Source of the DNA: Dipylidium caninum
Lineage: Eukaryota > Platyhelminthes > Cestoda > Cyclophyllidea > Dipylidiidae
Direction of reading: 5' to 3'
DNA length: 64,000 nt
NCBI GenBank assembly: GCA_017562135.1
Contig: QEYB01001166.1
Span: 217,543 to 281,542 of the forward strand
The position numbers and the translations under genes were made by a program. The notes beneath the pieces are model-generated. The model was not told where the DNA came from. It did no database searches and saw only the letters and a list, made by a program, of their open reading frames with translations. This document shows, in pieces, positions 36,859 through 51,800 of this stretch (the first letter of the stretch is position 1; the number at the start of each line of letters is the position of its first letter).

Positions 36859-39800
36859 GTGCCAGTCTTTTAATCCATTAATTATTTAAATAGGCTTGTA
36901 TCGACAATAACTACGAAGTCGTAAAGTTTCTCTTGTCGAACAACGCAGACGTTAATGCTCAAGATCACGAAGGGTGGACGCCTCTGCATGCTTGCGCCTC
37001 TTGTTCTTACACAGAGTTGGCGAAGTAAGTGTTAGATATGGTCATTATCCTGCCTCGCACTATGATATTTCTCGTTTCTCCCTTTAAAACTAGTATTTAT
37101 GGGATCTGTACAATTTTTGTATTTCTATCTTTTTAATGACTTTTAAACTGGTTTCGATTTATTGTGAACTTATTCTTTTTTGAAGTCAGGAAATCTGACA
37201 TGGCTTACTATGTAATCCTCATTCCTTTTGGCAATATTGCGTATTGCCTTTTTTTTATTTTGGTTACATATGTTGCATTCCCAATTTAACACCATCTTAT
37301 TATTTTAATAAGTGATATCGGTACATCTCGTACTCCGCTATGATTTCTGCGTGTATCAGGACACCACTTAAGTTGTATTTACATATTTCCTGAGTCCTCT
37401 TCAAAGCTTTGTTGAACGGATTTATTTACATGTGAGACTGAAAATTGGAGTCTATTCTTGGTGTTACAGTAGAATAAGTTTATTTAAAACTACGTTACCT
37501 TTTTACGAACGAAGTTATTTCATTACTAATGTCAAGTATTGCCTTCCCATTCGTTTTTACTCTAGTAATAGCCTCTTCTTTTAGCTTACCATTAATTATG
37601 AAAATAGACTTCTTCCTGTTTTTATACTTTTGTCTCCAAGGTTGTGCATTTTGCATACTCCTAAATACAGCTTTCTCAGGTCTAATATTTCTCACCTTTT
37701 TTCTTCCCTCGTTGTTTGCATTTATGCCTTTATGCGTGTAGGTGTGTGGGAATTTTTGCACTTCTTCCGTGTAATTTCTCACCAATGCGCTCGAATGGGT
37801 CGTGTAACACCTTTACAAACAGTTTTGATGGCTTCAGTTCTGTTAATCGGTTGGTATAGACATTGGTATTTTTTGCACTGATTCTTTTTGTCTTCATAGT
37901 GATGGGGTTATGCATTAAAAACGCGGAAGTTCCATAATTACCGGTATGTGAACCGTGTGAAAACCTTTTTTGTGCGTTTTTCTTCCTTTAGATGACACTG
38001 CATTTTGTTTAATAATCTACCAACAATCAAGGCTGATTGGCTTTCGTCTCAGTGTAGCGCGATTTCGAGTTTACTTGTATTTATTTATGGAAATCTGTTT
38101 AGCCTGTGTTAAGGCACATTGCCATAAAATTTTACAAAATAAGGAATAGCAAACCTCGACTATTTTAAAATGACGGGTTGGCTTTTAAGCCAGTCTAGGA
38201 CAGCAAACTTCAACTGTCGAATTCTCTGAGCCAATTAAAAATTTGCTACTATTTTTCTGCGACGCACGATATCTGATATGAGCGTTATAGGATGCGTGAG
38301 ACTATGTAATTTATCCACTGGCTCATAAATCCATTAGTGCTATACTTCCATGCGTGCTATCGAACATATACAATGTGACTAGGATCGGTATCAATTTAAT
38401 TTCATGATCCAGTTGTGATGCTGTACCTTTACAGATTTAGAGGCGGATGTTTAAGAGGTTTAGTGGGTGGGAATTCTGGGAAAGACTTGTGCTCCATGCT
38501 TAATCTGTGAACACAAACATGTCGTTCTTTTTTGCGGAATTGTTCTCTTTTTGAATCGGCTTTGTTACTTCCCCATCTCGTGGGAGACATTCATCATCTA
38601 ATTGTCCTAACGAATTCCGCAATTTACAGCACATAATCAGTACGAATCTATTCAGCGAAATTACGGATTTAAATTTTTATAATTTCTGTAGAAGCACTCT
38701 TACATTTTATCCACCGTTAACGATTCCTAGTTTTAATTCGTTCCTATCATTAGAAAAGTCGGCTTTAACTAACAATTTCTTTTAGTCGGTAGGCTTAAAG
38801 CAGGCTTTGGTACGTCTCTCGGGCTAGGGGTAGCGCATATGAAAGTATTTCTTTATTGGAAAAGATTGATCTTTACATCACACCTCACGCAGCGAATTTG
38901 GTCGGGTTATCATTTTCATCGGCTGAATGGTGAATTTTTAAAGCATCCCGTAATCTCAGGGGATGGATTTCTGTAAATTCGCGGTTGTGGGCCCTTTTTG
39001 ACAACTTGACTTGACAATCTCCTCTCAGACTATGCATTTTTGTTTTTTGTGCGCTTTTAGTTATCCATCAAATTTCGTTCATTTGCATCACATACAACGG
39101 CCTAGTGATGCTTTACGCATACCTCAGGAGAGATTACAACTGCTCTCTTGTTATCGTTATCAGAGTAATTATTTTTCCTAGTTGCTAATTGTCTGTCGAA
39201 TGGAGTTTTTCAGGCATCTCCCACTTCATATTTCCTGGCATTAGGTTGACCCTGCGGCAACACTTCCACAAAGAGATATTAAAACTTACAAGGTGGCCTA
39301 GGTCCTTTTGATTTTTAAATACTGTGGAATTTTGTTATTTGCTTCGTCGCGCTAAATGATAGCATAATCATCCTAAACCTTGGACAGCGCATTGTACGCG
39401 GGTCCCTTAGTAAATTAAGGCCTAATTTCCACTAGTTTTTCAGAGAGGAACTTACTGACTGTGGATTGGTCTCCTCAATTCCCCGTAAGCTTTTTCGCAA
39501 CCTTTTTTTCCATAACCGGAGATATGACCTGTCTTTTCAAAATCAGTCCAACTTCTCGGGATCATCGAGCCTTTCGCCATTCTTTCCCTCACCACTTAGC
39601 GTACTTGCCTCTCATGTCAGGTTATGAAAGGCAAGAGTTGTGCCTTTCGAGATTACCCAACTCATGAGTCTCACCACTTACATTTTGCTCCGAATGAAAT
39701 GTAACGATGAGTGAAAATTCACTAGCATATACACACACACGCACCCAAGAGCCATCCTGTCTCGTATTACGTCACACAACTCCGTCTCTGATTCGCTCTC

Positions 39801-42800
39801 AGCTTAACTCGATGGTACTTCTGTCTCGTGTCGAAATACACACGCCGTCTGCACGTCAGAACACACCTTCGACCATCTCGAAGCGACTGACCTAGAACGA
39901 CCACCTCCTCACTTTGCCCTGGCACTAACCACTCAAGGGGGCGGTGCGGTGGAGGATTAAGAGGCTCAGGACAAGATTAACTAAAGTCTTCTTGCTTTTT
40001 TGCTTGTGTGTATGTGTCGGGGTGTATATGGAAGACGTCTTTTATTGATTCAAGTGTGCATTTCGCACGCTGACACACGCACACGCGGTGTGCTGCCATG
40101 CGTATACGAATTTGCTAAGTTTTAGCCAATTACGTGTGGCTTGTACATGCGTGCGTGCACACATCGATTCAAGGGAGGGAAGGAAAGCTCCATCCCTCCC
40201 CACATGCGTGTGTTGCGGTATGGTGTGGACGGTATACTTCCCTCTGTCACACCTTCCTTTTGGTTTGTACAGTGCGCGATGCCTATTGCCACACGCAAAA
40301 CCCTCCTAGCTTGGCAGGCTTGGACAATAGTGAGGAGAGGAATGGCTAACATTGTTGCCCTCTCTACCCACACTCCACCCCCCCCCCCCCCCAATTCATC
40401 ATTAAAGTAACACTGTTGAGAAGCTTTATCCACTTAACTATTTATGCCTAGCCTTGCTGAAACCGGGGCATTCTTGCTTTGTGGGTGGTAAGGAGGGCTA
40501 ATGATTTTAAATGTCTCTCATTCCTCTTTGAGGGAGTTTAGTTAGCAATCTCCAATTTTCCAATCTTGCTGCTCTGATCGGAAGTGTGACAGGGCCACTG
40601 TCCGATTGCCTTGCTTTCTTTTTTCTCCCTTTTGGCGCCAATGATCCTCCATTTTATTGCTGTAGTTTGAAACGAAACCCACTTTGTAAAGTCTCCCACT
40701 TGCTGGTTTTGCAGTCGCTTAACTACGTTAAAGACAGTGCACCACTTTAAACCACATGGTACGGCTTTTTTTAATCTACCAACACCACCGCCTCCTCATC
40801 ATCATACTGTGATTCAAGTTCTGCTTCACAGACTTCGCAGCTCTTTTCAAGGTTAATCTACAACTCCTTACTGGAACCACATATTCCTCTTAGAAATTAA
40901 TAATTTAAGCATGTACACGGAAGCACTTTGGTTTTTTTCTTCAGCCACGGAGGTGGAAAGAGGAATGAACGCAGTTACAGCCCCATCTTTGTGCTACTCA
41001 CTGATACAAAACGGAACCATAAATCACGCACCCAGCCAGGGGTGTGTTTTCGCGTGTGCGCACTCCTATCCACTTCTCAAATGTTCTTTTTCGTCAAAAA
41101 ATCTTTTACGGCGTAACGTCCTAACCTACGTTTTCAGGCTTCATTCTGCCTTTCTTTGTACCTGCCCATACAGTCGCATCCGACAATCCCCTCCCAGTTT
41201 TCACAACACACCAATAAAGTTGATCGCTGGAGAATTTATCGAAAACGGTAAATGCAGTTTTGTGGAGTGTAAATTGTACTGCTTTTTATTCTGCCCACCT
41301 TTTGTTGTCACTTTAATGCCTATATCCGTCTTGATGTGGCTACAATCGAGATCCAGCATAAAAAGTTATGCGATCAGTTGAACTATCTTAGGGCAATAGC
41401 CCGTATGCATCAACTCTTGGAGTCAATAAATTTATTCAAAAGTTTGCATTTTGCTCCTTGCCTCTGCCATACGTTCTATAAACGAATTTGTCACCATGTT
41501 GGCGAATGGGAAAATACCACACTGAGAAGTGAATTACCCCGACTTTGCACAGTGTCCACCGCCGCGGACATGGTGTAAACCAAGACAGGATGTAGATACC
41601 GCTATGGCTGTCTCAGGGTCTCATCGCCGCCCAAGCTGGCTGAACTCATTTATGCCAGTAGATATATTCACTTTTTACGTTTTATTTGCTTCTCTAAGCG
41701 CGCCATCCACTATATTCCATACTGTCCCAACGCATTTGCTGTACTATTCGTCCATCACCACCGTTATTTCACCATGTCCTGCAAAGGGTCGTGCTGTTGT
41801 GCCTTTCTTGTTTCTCAGAGGTTGTCATTGGTCGCACTTGAGGTGCCTCGCTTTCGTTCTATTCCATGTTACCCAACGCTATTTAATCCCCTCTTAGCTA
41901 TTACCACACTCCCCAATTTATTAACATCTGAATGATGCCATCTTTGCTTATCCTAATTAATGCTACTGTGTTTATAGTTACCTTTTTAAAGCTCGCTACC
42001 CAAAATGGACTATCCGGACAGTATCTACTTTTTTTCCTCAGCAGTAGTCCTTTTAAGCAATCAGTGTGTACTTGACACTACATATTGCAGTGTGTGTGTG
42101 TGTCTTGTCAGTCCCCACGCCATGTTCAACCGGAGAGGTAGAGTTAAGTGTCTGCCAAGTTGCCCTACAGCAGAAGGTGAATTGGCCGTCTGTCCGTATT
42201 CTTAGTAGAAAAAATGAGGTTTTGACGGTAGCGACATTATTAGGTTCTGCAATAATCCCACCCTCTCTGTCATGCAATATAACAATTGTTTCATTCATTT
42301 ATCTCCCCGAACTTGAAGTCCTCAACTTGGGCATTTGGAGTAGAAGTAGAGGTCAATTGATAAGGACAACACTTCTTCCACATTGTTTTCATTGCACATG
42401 CCCCATAATCCACTTTCCACAAATGATTGAGTAAAGTCAACTGACTGTAACGTAGGGTGTGTAGGGTGGTGTATATGAATAACACCTTACAGAAGCATCA
42501 TAAGTACTTATGTTCCACACAATTCCCTTTTGAGTTCTTCTTGAGGACACAAAACAGTTCCACCAAACAAACACCCTACTTAATGAGTATTGCGTGCAGA
42601 TGTGTCAGTGAGAATAATTTCGATCACTCTCTTGACTTCTAAAATATCCTTTAGTCAAGATCGTCCTGGGGAGGGCTGACTAAGGGCCGTGTAAAGACGG
42701 AAAGGCGTCAGTTCAGTACATGACCTGTTGAGTCGACTCGGAGTGGAGATGGAGGGTTGCGTGAGAATGTCTACATGTCCGCCAGTGTATCGTACATTGT

Positions 42801-45800
42801 TGATGGGAGAAAGAGGTGGTGTTACAAAAAAAGATCATTTGTAATAACACCCAACAGTGGTTGGTGCGGAGAGTTGTTATAATGCATGTGTAAGGGGTGT
42901 GGAGATGTGTATCGGAAATTCGCTTAACTCTTATTCATTAATCGTAAGGAATAGAGGAAATACCTTGGAGGTAATTTGGGGAGATCGGGGAACTGGCGTA
43001 TTTACCCAAGTCTTGAGCTCTGCTAATCTTAGGCTTCGAAAGAATTTGTATTTGGACGTCTGACATGGTATGTGTTCCCCCCTTCACATGGCCTGTTATC
43101 GTAAATCAAGTGCCATGGCGCGTTGGGTGTTAGGAATAAATGTTTGTGGTAAGTAAAGTAAGACCCAACTTTATACGCAACTTACTTTAAAATGCTATAA
43201 TTTGCCTTTGAAGTTTCAACTTATCCCCTTTGATTTTTGGTATTCCCACCCTCCCCTCTTCCTTTTCTCGCCACCCAAAGTGGAAATAGGCTTCTATCTG
43301 AACGGGCACTTTTTCTTCCCTCCTTTTTTGGAATTCGCCATATTTGACAACCTAATCACTGTTGTTGCTACCCGTTAAATTACGGGTGTTTCGGTAACCT
43401 ACACTAGCCGTGACACCTTGTTCACACAGGGTTGAAGCCGTGTAACGGACCTGACCTGGTCAGCATCTATTAATCTTGATAGTCCATATATAATCATGAA
43501 TGGTTGGATATACCTGATATAAAAAAACCGAGTCGGCTTTGAGTGGATAGATGGAGAATAGACGTATCTGGGGCAAATGACAGGTTTACGTTAGCTTTTT
43601 GTATTCAATGCATTCGACATTACCCAGTTCTGCGCACTTTCATAGATATAAGCCTGACCAGGAAGTAAAAATATTTCCTCCCCCATCCTCCAGATTACTG
43701 CTTGAAAATGGAGCGGATGCGGGCATCGTGAGCTTTGAGTTGGAACTCCCCTTGGATGTGGCACAGGGCAATGATATGGTGGTCCTGTTGAAGGACTGGA
43801 TGCAGCGCCAATCAATTGACGAGAAAGCGGCTCGCAGTGCCGAGGAGCAACAGATGCTTCATGATGTCCAAGAATGGCTCCAGTCTGGCCAGTACCCGTA
43901 AGTTTGCCTCTCTTCTCATAAATTTTTAACAGTCATAGAATCCGAATCATTCACTTGTACACCGGTCGTACGTCCTTCTCGTCCCCTAATACCACAGTTT
44001 TGCAGCGCCTGCTTTTCACAAGGTAACTGGGCCCAATTTCTTCGAGACAGGCACGCACCTCCGTGCTTGTGATTTCACCCCCAGCATCATGGAAGGGCGT
44101 GGACATCGACAAGTAGTTACTTTCGTGGTGCCAATAGCATTGAAATTCCACAATGTCTTGCCATCTGTGTCCCATTTCATTTTCTATTTTTTTAACTTCT
44201 TTTTTTTTCATTGGCACGGTTAGTCATGTTTCCGCTCGTTCAGAACAGCACCGGCTATCTCAACAACTAGGACACACTGTTAAAGTATTGTTTTCATTTG
44301 TCTGTAATTTCGTCTAACTCCTCTCTCCTATCTCCGCCCACCCTGGCCCCCCGGCGCCTTCTAGCGCTTATCTGCCCCTGTTATTTTAACCCCCCCCCCT
44401 TACTGCACCTCTTATCTCAACGCTTCGTCATTTAGAGCTTCCTAAATATTTAATCTGTGTCACACACACTTCTCTTTATCCCGCCTCCCATTCGACATCT
44501 CCCCACACGCACTTGTGTGCAGCACTGGTCGTACAGTGCAGAGCCGCACATTTGTGCAGCAGCCATGTTGTCGCCTTTTGACGGTAGCACACGCACACTT
44601 CTTTGTTCAGGCAATTTTGCTTGCCGCCGCGAGGAAGTCACGTGTGGTTGCGTAGGCAATAAATCTGACGAAAGGGCATCCATCTGAGGCCAATGCCTGA
44701 CTTAGCAGAAGTAGCAGGAAGAGGATCGAGTGTTGTTACCCACTTAACTAGTTGACTGGCAGGCTCCTTTCTTCCTTCTTTCTCCTCCTTTTGCATACTT
44801 TGAGTGGTGAATCCTATCCAGAACTAGGATTTCAGGAGCACATACTTTGATGATGATAAGCCCTCAAAGTACATTAGGGTTGCCATAACAGTAGAATTAT
44901 AGTTTCCTACTTCACTTACCTCTTTGTGGAGCCGTCATTAATTTCGGAGTTGACTTCCCTAACTGCGATTTAACGCAACAATGGAATGTGTATTTGACCA
45001 CGGTGCGACAGACTGATTAATGAATGTGTTGCTTTAAGAAGTTCATTTTTTACCAATTCACCTTTTACTTCTTATCGCAATTTTTTTTGTTCAATCGCGT
45101 TGGCAACCTCTTCGACCAACTGCCATAGTGTGTTGGAGTGTGTGTCAAGTGTTGGACCCACTCACCTCTAAGAATTCGTAGGTTTTAACTTGGAATTCCT
45201 TATTTTGTAAATGTCTACTGCCCTTAAGTATTCTTAATACTAAATCCTTCCACTTAGATAATCACTGGGTCTTAGTGATTATTCATGAAAGCGTAGACAT
45301 TCATCCTCATCAAACCTGGTTCTTGTTACTATGACTTTCTTTGAGTGACCACTAGAATATCGCGAACCCGCTAGAAGACAATGATCAACCGTTTTTCTGA
45401 TTGCTTCTGTTTTCTTTTTCGGTTCCAGACGGATAGTTGATCCGCGCACCGGGGCTACGGCTTTGCACATCGCGGCGGCAAAAGGCTACTCTGACGCTCT
45501 TGAACTGCTTTTAAAACTACCCGACGTGGATGTAGACGCCACTGATATAGACGGATGGACGCCACTTCACGCCGCCGCACACTGGGCTAAGGAGAAATCG
45601 CTTCGACTCCTCGCCGCCGCCGGGGCTTCCTTTGATATAATCACGCTCACCGTGAGTGTTCCCTTTACGTGTTTGCGATTTGTTATCGCCTATTTTTAGA
45701 TTTCTTTTATTTGACTCATGTACACATGCACAACCACATGCGGATAAGTCAGCCATTTTCTCATCCCTAGCACCCTCACTCTTGAGGCACTCATTTATTC

Positions 45801-48800
45801 GTTCCAATTTTATTAATAACCCTGTTGAGCTGTCTGTCACCGTTGTTTCCATATTCCGCCTCCCCCTCTTACACTCCTTTGCGTTGCAGAATCAGTCAAT
45901 TTACGACGTCGCCGATCGTAGTGTGACGATGCTTCTGAGACAACTGCGTGTCGTGAGTTTTTTCTTTTCCCTTTTCCACGCACTCGCCTGTTTGTGCCTC
46001 ATCTGAACTTACTGTCTAATCTGCTCCTTCTGTAGGAACAGCAGCGCTCCGCGGCATCAAACGCGGAAGATAGACCCGCGATCTCTCCTCCTCCAACTAC
46101 TCTACCAACTCGACGAAAGTACGCACCTCAGTGGCGTTTTATGGGCTCTTTAATTGAACAGCCAAGTGCCTCTCTCAGCAGAACCGTGTGTATAACCCTC
46201 TTGTTTGTTACAGCTCCAAGTAGGCGATTTTAAATGGGGTTTTTAGTGCCTCTAAAAGAGCTACTGGTGTAATGAAACAGATAAGTTTGTGAACGCATTC
46301 AACCTCAGTTTATTCTCCTGCTTCGTAGAGATACCACTTTTTTCGTTTGCATATACCAGACTTTTCTCACCTCCTAACATGTTTGATAATGCGAATATCC
46401 ATCCTTAATTGAGAATCACAGCACTGTCTTACGGTATAGACCTCAACGGGGATTCAAGCGTTTGGATTTGATGGGATTTTGAACTAAATCGTAATGTCGA
46501 AGCCTCAAGTTTGATTGGCATTTTCTACTACCCCTTCACTGAACCTCGTACCTTCCGTAAAGATTTAATAGAACGTTTGACCTAGACAAAATACTAATTT
46601 TTAGGTTGCCATAGACTATCAAGAAGTGGTGGTTGTAAAGAGCTATTCCCCTTAGCTGCCTCTTCCCATCCCTCCCCTTTCGTAGTCCCTTTTCGCAATC
46701 TCTTCTGTTCTGACCTTGTGCCTAGCGCTCTGCACGGTTGTAATCTTGCAGTTACGAGCGTAACCAAGGATGGTGGCATACTTTAGTTTCTGGGGTGCAG
46801 GTCGCGGTTTGCATAGGAGGAAGGCTCAAGGCGTCAATATTCCATGAGAACTTTTGCACGCCTTGTTTTAACTCCAATGGCTCCCTGTCATTCTTAAACA
46901 CTACCTCCTCTTACTAGATGTCTCCTATAAACACACAGACGATTTCTCTTTTATCGGTCGGCATTCATCATCATGAGACGTAAAAGTCCCTTCATAATCG
47001 TCGCCATCGAATTAAATGGACTCGGGGACGTTGAGGGCAATAATTCTGTGATGTACCTTAGCTGTAACATTGGCGCTTGCAATAGCACCTTAGGTCTTGA
47101 CAAAACCGCCTTGTCGGCGCCAATTTGACACGCAGGGTTTGTATACGCGGTGTTGGTGGTGAGGTGGGCTGGAATCACTCTCCTCCCTCTACCTGGGGAG
47201 TGACCGACCCGACTTTTTTCAAGGGATGCGATACGATCTTTGAAAGTTTTTATTCTTTTTTGCCTCAGATTAGCTAAACAACACTAAATTCTTTCTTCTC
47301 TTCGCTTTTTTTCCTTGAAATTTGGCATCAGTACGGGTATTTCTTCTGCGTCTGGCCCAGTGCATTTCATGTTAGTATTTAATGAAGTTTGTACGGTGCT
47401 TGTCAACTTACCGGCCTTTTTTTCTACTAGGGCTGAGGATCTTGAGGAGAAGGAGGTCTTACGGGCAAAGAAAGCGGAGGAGAATAAGGAGAATGAAAAT
47501 GAGGAGGATGTGAAGCCATCGGCTTCAAAATTTCCAAAAACCTCTCAAGACAAGGTAAAAGAAGACAAGGCAAAAGAAACTAAGGAGGAACTGGAGTCTA
47601 AAACAGGATTTGAGGAGGAAGAAGAGGAGGAGGATTTGTTGGAGAAAGCTAAAATTTTACAGACGACGCAGAAAGATGAGGTGGCAATGAAGGTGAAAAA
47701 GGAGGAGGAGGGGAAGATGAAGCAAGATCTTAAGGAGAAACGAGAAGACGGTCAGACAGTGGTGGAAGAAAAGAGTCTCCCTTCTCCATCGCCTCCGCCT
47801 TTACTGTCTCCATTACCAACGGCGGTGCCATCTGGTAAGGGGATTTTTGATGTATCTTGTCGAGAATGATTATTTTTTACGTAGTACTCTTGTTAACCCA
47901 GTCAAACGGCGTTATCAGTGGCCTCCGGATTTTGTCTTTCCGCTCTACTTTCCCTTACTTAGCCGGTTTGATGGTACTGGTGAAGCACATGCATTTCGGA
48001 TCAATTTTTACTGCCAACGACATCATTTCTTCGAGTCTCAATCACCCTTCTCTGCTAGATATATTTTGATGGCACCTCTTCCACTCTTGACTGATCTCTC
48101 CGTAGTCGATGGCGGCTGGCATAGACTTGGCTTTTCACAACAACCCGATATCTTCGTGTAAGACCATCATTGGCTTACAAATACCCTGACTACCGAGTCA
48201 CAGAAGCCTTCTCTATTAGGCTCGTAGGTCAAGTTATGCGCCTCGACCATTCGCCGAAGTGTTTCCTCTTGTTATTCTCCTCCTATAGCGTGGCAACAGC
48301 CTTCAACACGCTTTTTTTCCCCTTCCCAAACCATTGAGTGAACATAATACACTCCCTCGTATAATCTGTAATGTGATTGTCGTACTTTAGTCTTCTGAGG
48401 TAGGGAATCATGTGAACTTTAAAATCGACCATACCACCCAACGCAAGTAATCGCGTAACTTGAGCTCTCCTTTGTGACCATAAGTAAAGCAAGCGTCGGC
48501 GGTACTGCCAACCAGATCTGGACGGTCATGACGGTGAGCCGTGGAAACGCCGTGGTGTAACCGCAATCAATAGTTTAAATTTTCGTTTGGCCCTCACTGT
48601 CGGTTGGCTCACTGACGCCTCCTACTTCATATTTCTCTACCTCACAGCCGAAGTGGTGACAAAAGCTGATGGACAGTCATCCAAGGCGACATCGCTGGAA
48701 GAGGACGTTGAACAGTTGACTGCCCCGTCGCCACCAAAAACATCGACAGTTACAAGTAAACCCGTGAGGACTGTGGTGAGCTGCTTCTGCCCTAAATACT

Positions 48801-51800
48801 CCCCCCATTTATCGTCGTGTTGCCTGGTTTTGTTTTAGTGGAAATTAGTTTATGCTTGTTTTCACCACCTGACGTCAAAAATTCTGTTCAACGGGTCATG
48901 CACCATTTTTTTTAAGCAAATAAACACCAATTTATGTGTTGTTAAATGTTTCTGCATAATTAAATAAACCTTTCTACCACTGGAAATATCCGAAAACATT
49001 CCCAATGTGGTATACCATTCCTTGGCCATGAAGCCACCTTACTTTACTGCCGCTCATTAGACCGCAATGGTCATTTGAGAAGTAATGTAGCATACGAAAA
49101 GTTGTTTTAAAGAGGCTACAGGAATTGTCAAGTCGACTTTGTATACTCGTGGGAAGACGGCCCACTCTGGGCGTCTGCCAGTCCCTCCAGGTGACTGGTC
49201 ACCAAAAAAGTTGTTGTGGAGTTACATCGTAGACAGTTGGGCGGAAAAAAAGATGACCTCAGGGCTCTCGACCGCATAATCAGTCGCTTTCTCTTGGATC
49301 CAGTTTTGTGTTACTGTACTGTTGCGAAACCAAACGAACACTTAGTTTTTAACATTGCTGGGGAAAGTGGTCGTATTGCAGGACATAAAGTGTCCAATTG
49401 GCCAAATAGGTCTTCTTGCTGGACTGAGAGACGGCGGAATAGATGAACTCGGGCAAATGATGCCACCAATGAAGTTTTCACCTTAATTATCGTTGAGTGG
49501 TCAGGTTTGTGTCCTCTTCCAACCTTTTGCCCTCCATTCCGAGCGCACGTCGAGACACTAATATCTCATCCTGCCCTTGAAGTTCGATCTTATCTTAGTG
49601 TAAATAAAATATTCTTTGATGCGCATAGAGTATATATTAATGGGTTTTTACTCATTTCCTCTCTTTCAGCAGCCCCCCAGTCAGAACAGCCAGGTGTCGG
49701 AGACCTCGGTGACCTTAGATACTACTAGTATGCCCACCGGTGGTGTCCCCGGTAGAAGGTGCGCTCTCCTCCCTCTCTCTCTCTCTCTCTCCCCCTCGTT
49801 TCACTCCCCTTTTCTGGCCTTTTTAACTTCGGACTCTCTTTCCCACATGCACTGCCCCAATTAGTTTACGCCGCGGTAGGAAGGACAACACGGCTATCAA
49901 ACGGTAGGCGCACGCCTCACTTCGGCTAACATTGTATGCCATCAAATCTACGTCTTTTGTTGGAGGGTAGAAGGCCCCACCATTGCTACTCATCTTCCAT
50001 TTATCTCATTACACTTACGAAATGTCCGATTTTTTTCAAGACAGCTGCTCATGTGGCTTAGGCTTCCTATTATCCAATTAACTCGTGCATTCCCATTCAG
50101 TTTAGCAGTGCAGTGTTGAGAGGTTGGTGGCAAGAGAAATTACCAGAACTCATGCTCCTCTCCTTTTTCATCGTTCACGCGCCCTTTGCTTTAAGTTATA
50201 CTTGAATTGTGTACCGTCTAACGCTTGGTTGTTTAATGATTTTTTCCGCTTAAAATATAACAGCAGCAATAACGAGCTGTTTATGGAGGTAAGAGCACCT
50301 CCTCACCATCGCATTTCCAACTTATTTGGCGTCTGAAGGATCACAAAGTTCTACAAGACACCACCTTATGGAAATTGACCCTATTTCGGGCTGGAAGGAA
50401 TCCGAGTAAAATAATGGCTACTCCACTTTCTCCAATTGGGATAATGTGACTCTCTGAGTTCCCTTTTCTCAGTCAACTCATTTTCGTCAATCCAAGCGGG
50501 ATAGCCACGCCTGTTTCTTTAGACGTACTCTGCGCTTGATCGCGAAGAAGCACCTATGGGACTGAAATCTCTTTGCTTGAAGCCTCTGATCTCCTCCTCC
50601 AACTTCCTTAGCCCTCGGTGATATTAGAGCTCTGGCATTTGTTGACTTGAAAAATCAAACTTAAAATATTGTCATTCAATTCGAAATTATTTTTCCAATT
50701 TAACATAATACAACATGGCCTCTTTACCCAACCCTTATTATTTCCCAAATTCATATGCGTTCTACCCGTCCACGTTAGAATTTCGGCTGTGCTGGCACCT
50801 GCTCGATCGGAGGAAACTGAAGCTCAGCGGTGCAGTAAGGCACGTCTAGTTCGCTCCACTCGTCGCTCCACACAGGGCATCCCCCACGACGTCCTCGAAG
50901 AGGCTCGACGAATCACTGCTGCCGGCGCCTCCACTCCTTCTTCTTCTTCCGCCGTCACTCTTGCGGCCAGGCCTGCGACTGCCCCTACGGTTACCGCCGC
51001 CTCAACTACACCAACCCAAGTAATGCTGCCGATGTTTTCATTTCCCTCGCGTGCCCATCCTCTCCCTCACATTTCTGTCTTGCAATGCTGTGGTTAAGAA
51101 GGGCGGCTCCAGCCACTGTTGCCATAAGAGATGACTTTCCGCGATAGCGTGCTCTGATCCTCATAGTCAAGTATGAGCCAATGTGAACAAAGACTCGTGG
51201 ACAGTTTGGCGGTGTTAGACCTATTGATGTTGCCTTTACATTGTTTATAAAGTGTTTACGCTTAACTCAACAAAGATGGCCCAACAGTTGAGGTGAATTG
51301 GTCGTTGAAAGTTAAGTGTAGTGAGCGCGGGCTTTGGCACCATCTCCTCTTATTCACAGCATCTCATCATGCCCACCTGTTTTTTTGTTTGGTTCCATCA
51401 TTTGCTTTTCTCATTATTATTACCATCATCGCCATCGCCATCACCGTCATCACCAAATGAATGTGCCCATTCCCTCGTCTCCCTTCCCTTTTTGTTTTGT
51501 CTTGTACTGTTATACGTTTCGTGAAAGATCACAATCTTCAAAAATTCAAGTTAAGCCATGAATGATTGATCGACCGTCTGACTGAGTGTCAATTATTATT
51601 TCCTTCGCTGCCTTAATTGACATGAGTTCAGGCAACTTGCCTACCCACCGGTGTGAGGTTTAAACGTATTATACGATTTTTTCCTACCCCTCCCCTACCC
51701 AGTCTTCACTTTCCTTCCATGCCCCGGCCTGAGTAACAAGGGCACCACTGTGTTAAGTTGAATCTCTCAGACTCCCTTTCTCTGCTTTAAGTTCCATGCC

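Larger units (their letters stand above)
37025..43693 (+). other. PPP1R12A intron 2 (6.7 kb)
   Basis: T/C-rich intron carrying simple repeats: an AC run near 39728-39742, a 15-base C homopolymer at 40378-40392 and a TG run at 42091-42102. Many small open frames on both strands, none recognisable. Several long pyrimidine tracts. No exon that would fit between ankyrin exons 2 and 3, which join in phase. Confidence 0.8.

Noticed and set aside
40928..41897. Series of plus-strand open frames of 62-156 codons in PPP1R12A intron 2
   Set aside because: Low-complexity, pyrimidine-rich translations without homology; flanking ankyrin exons splice together in phase without them.
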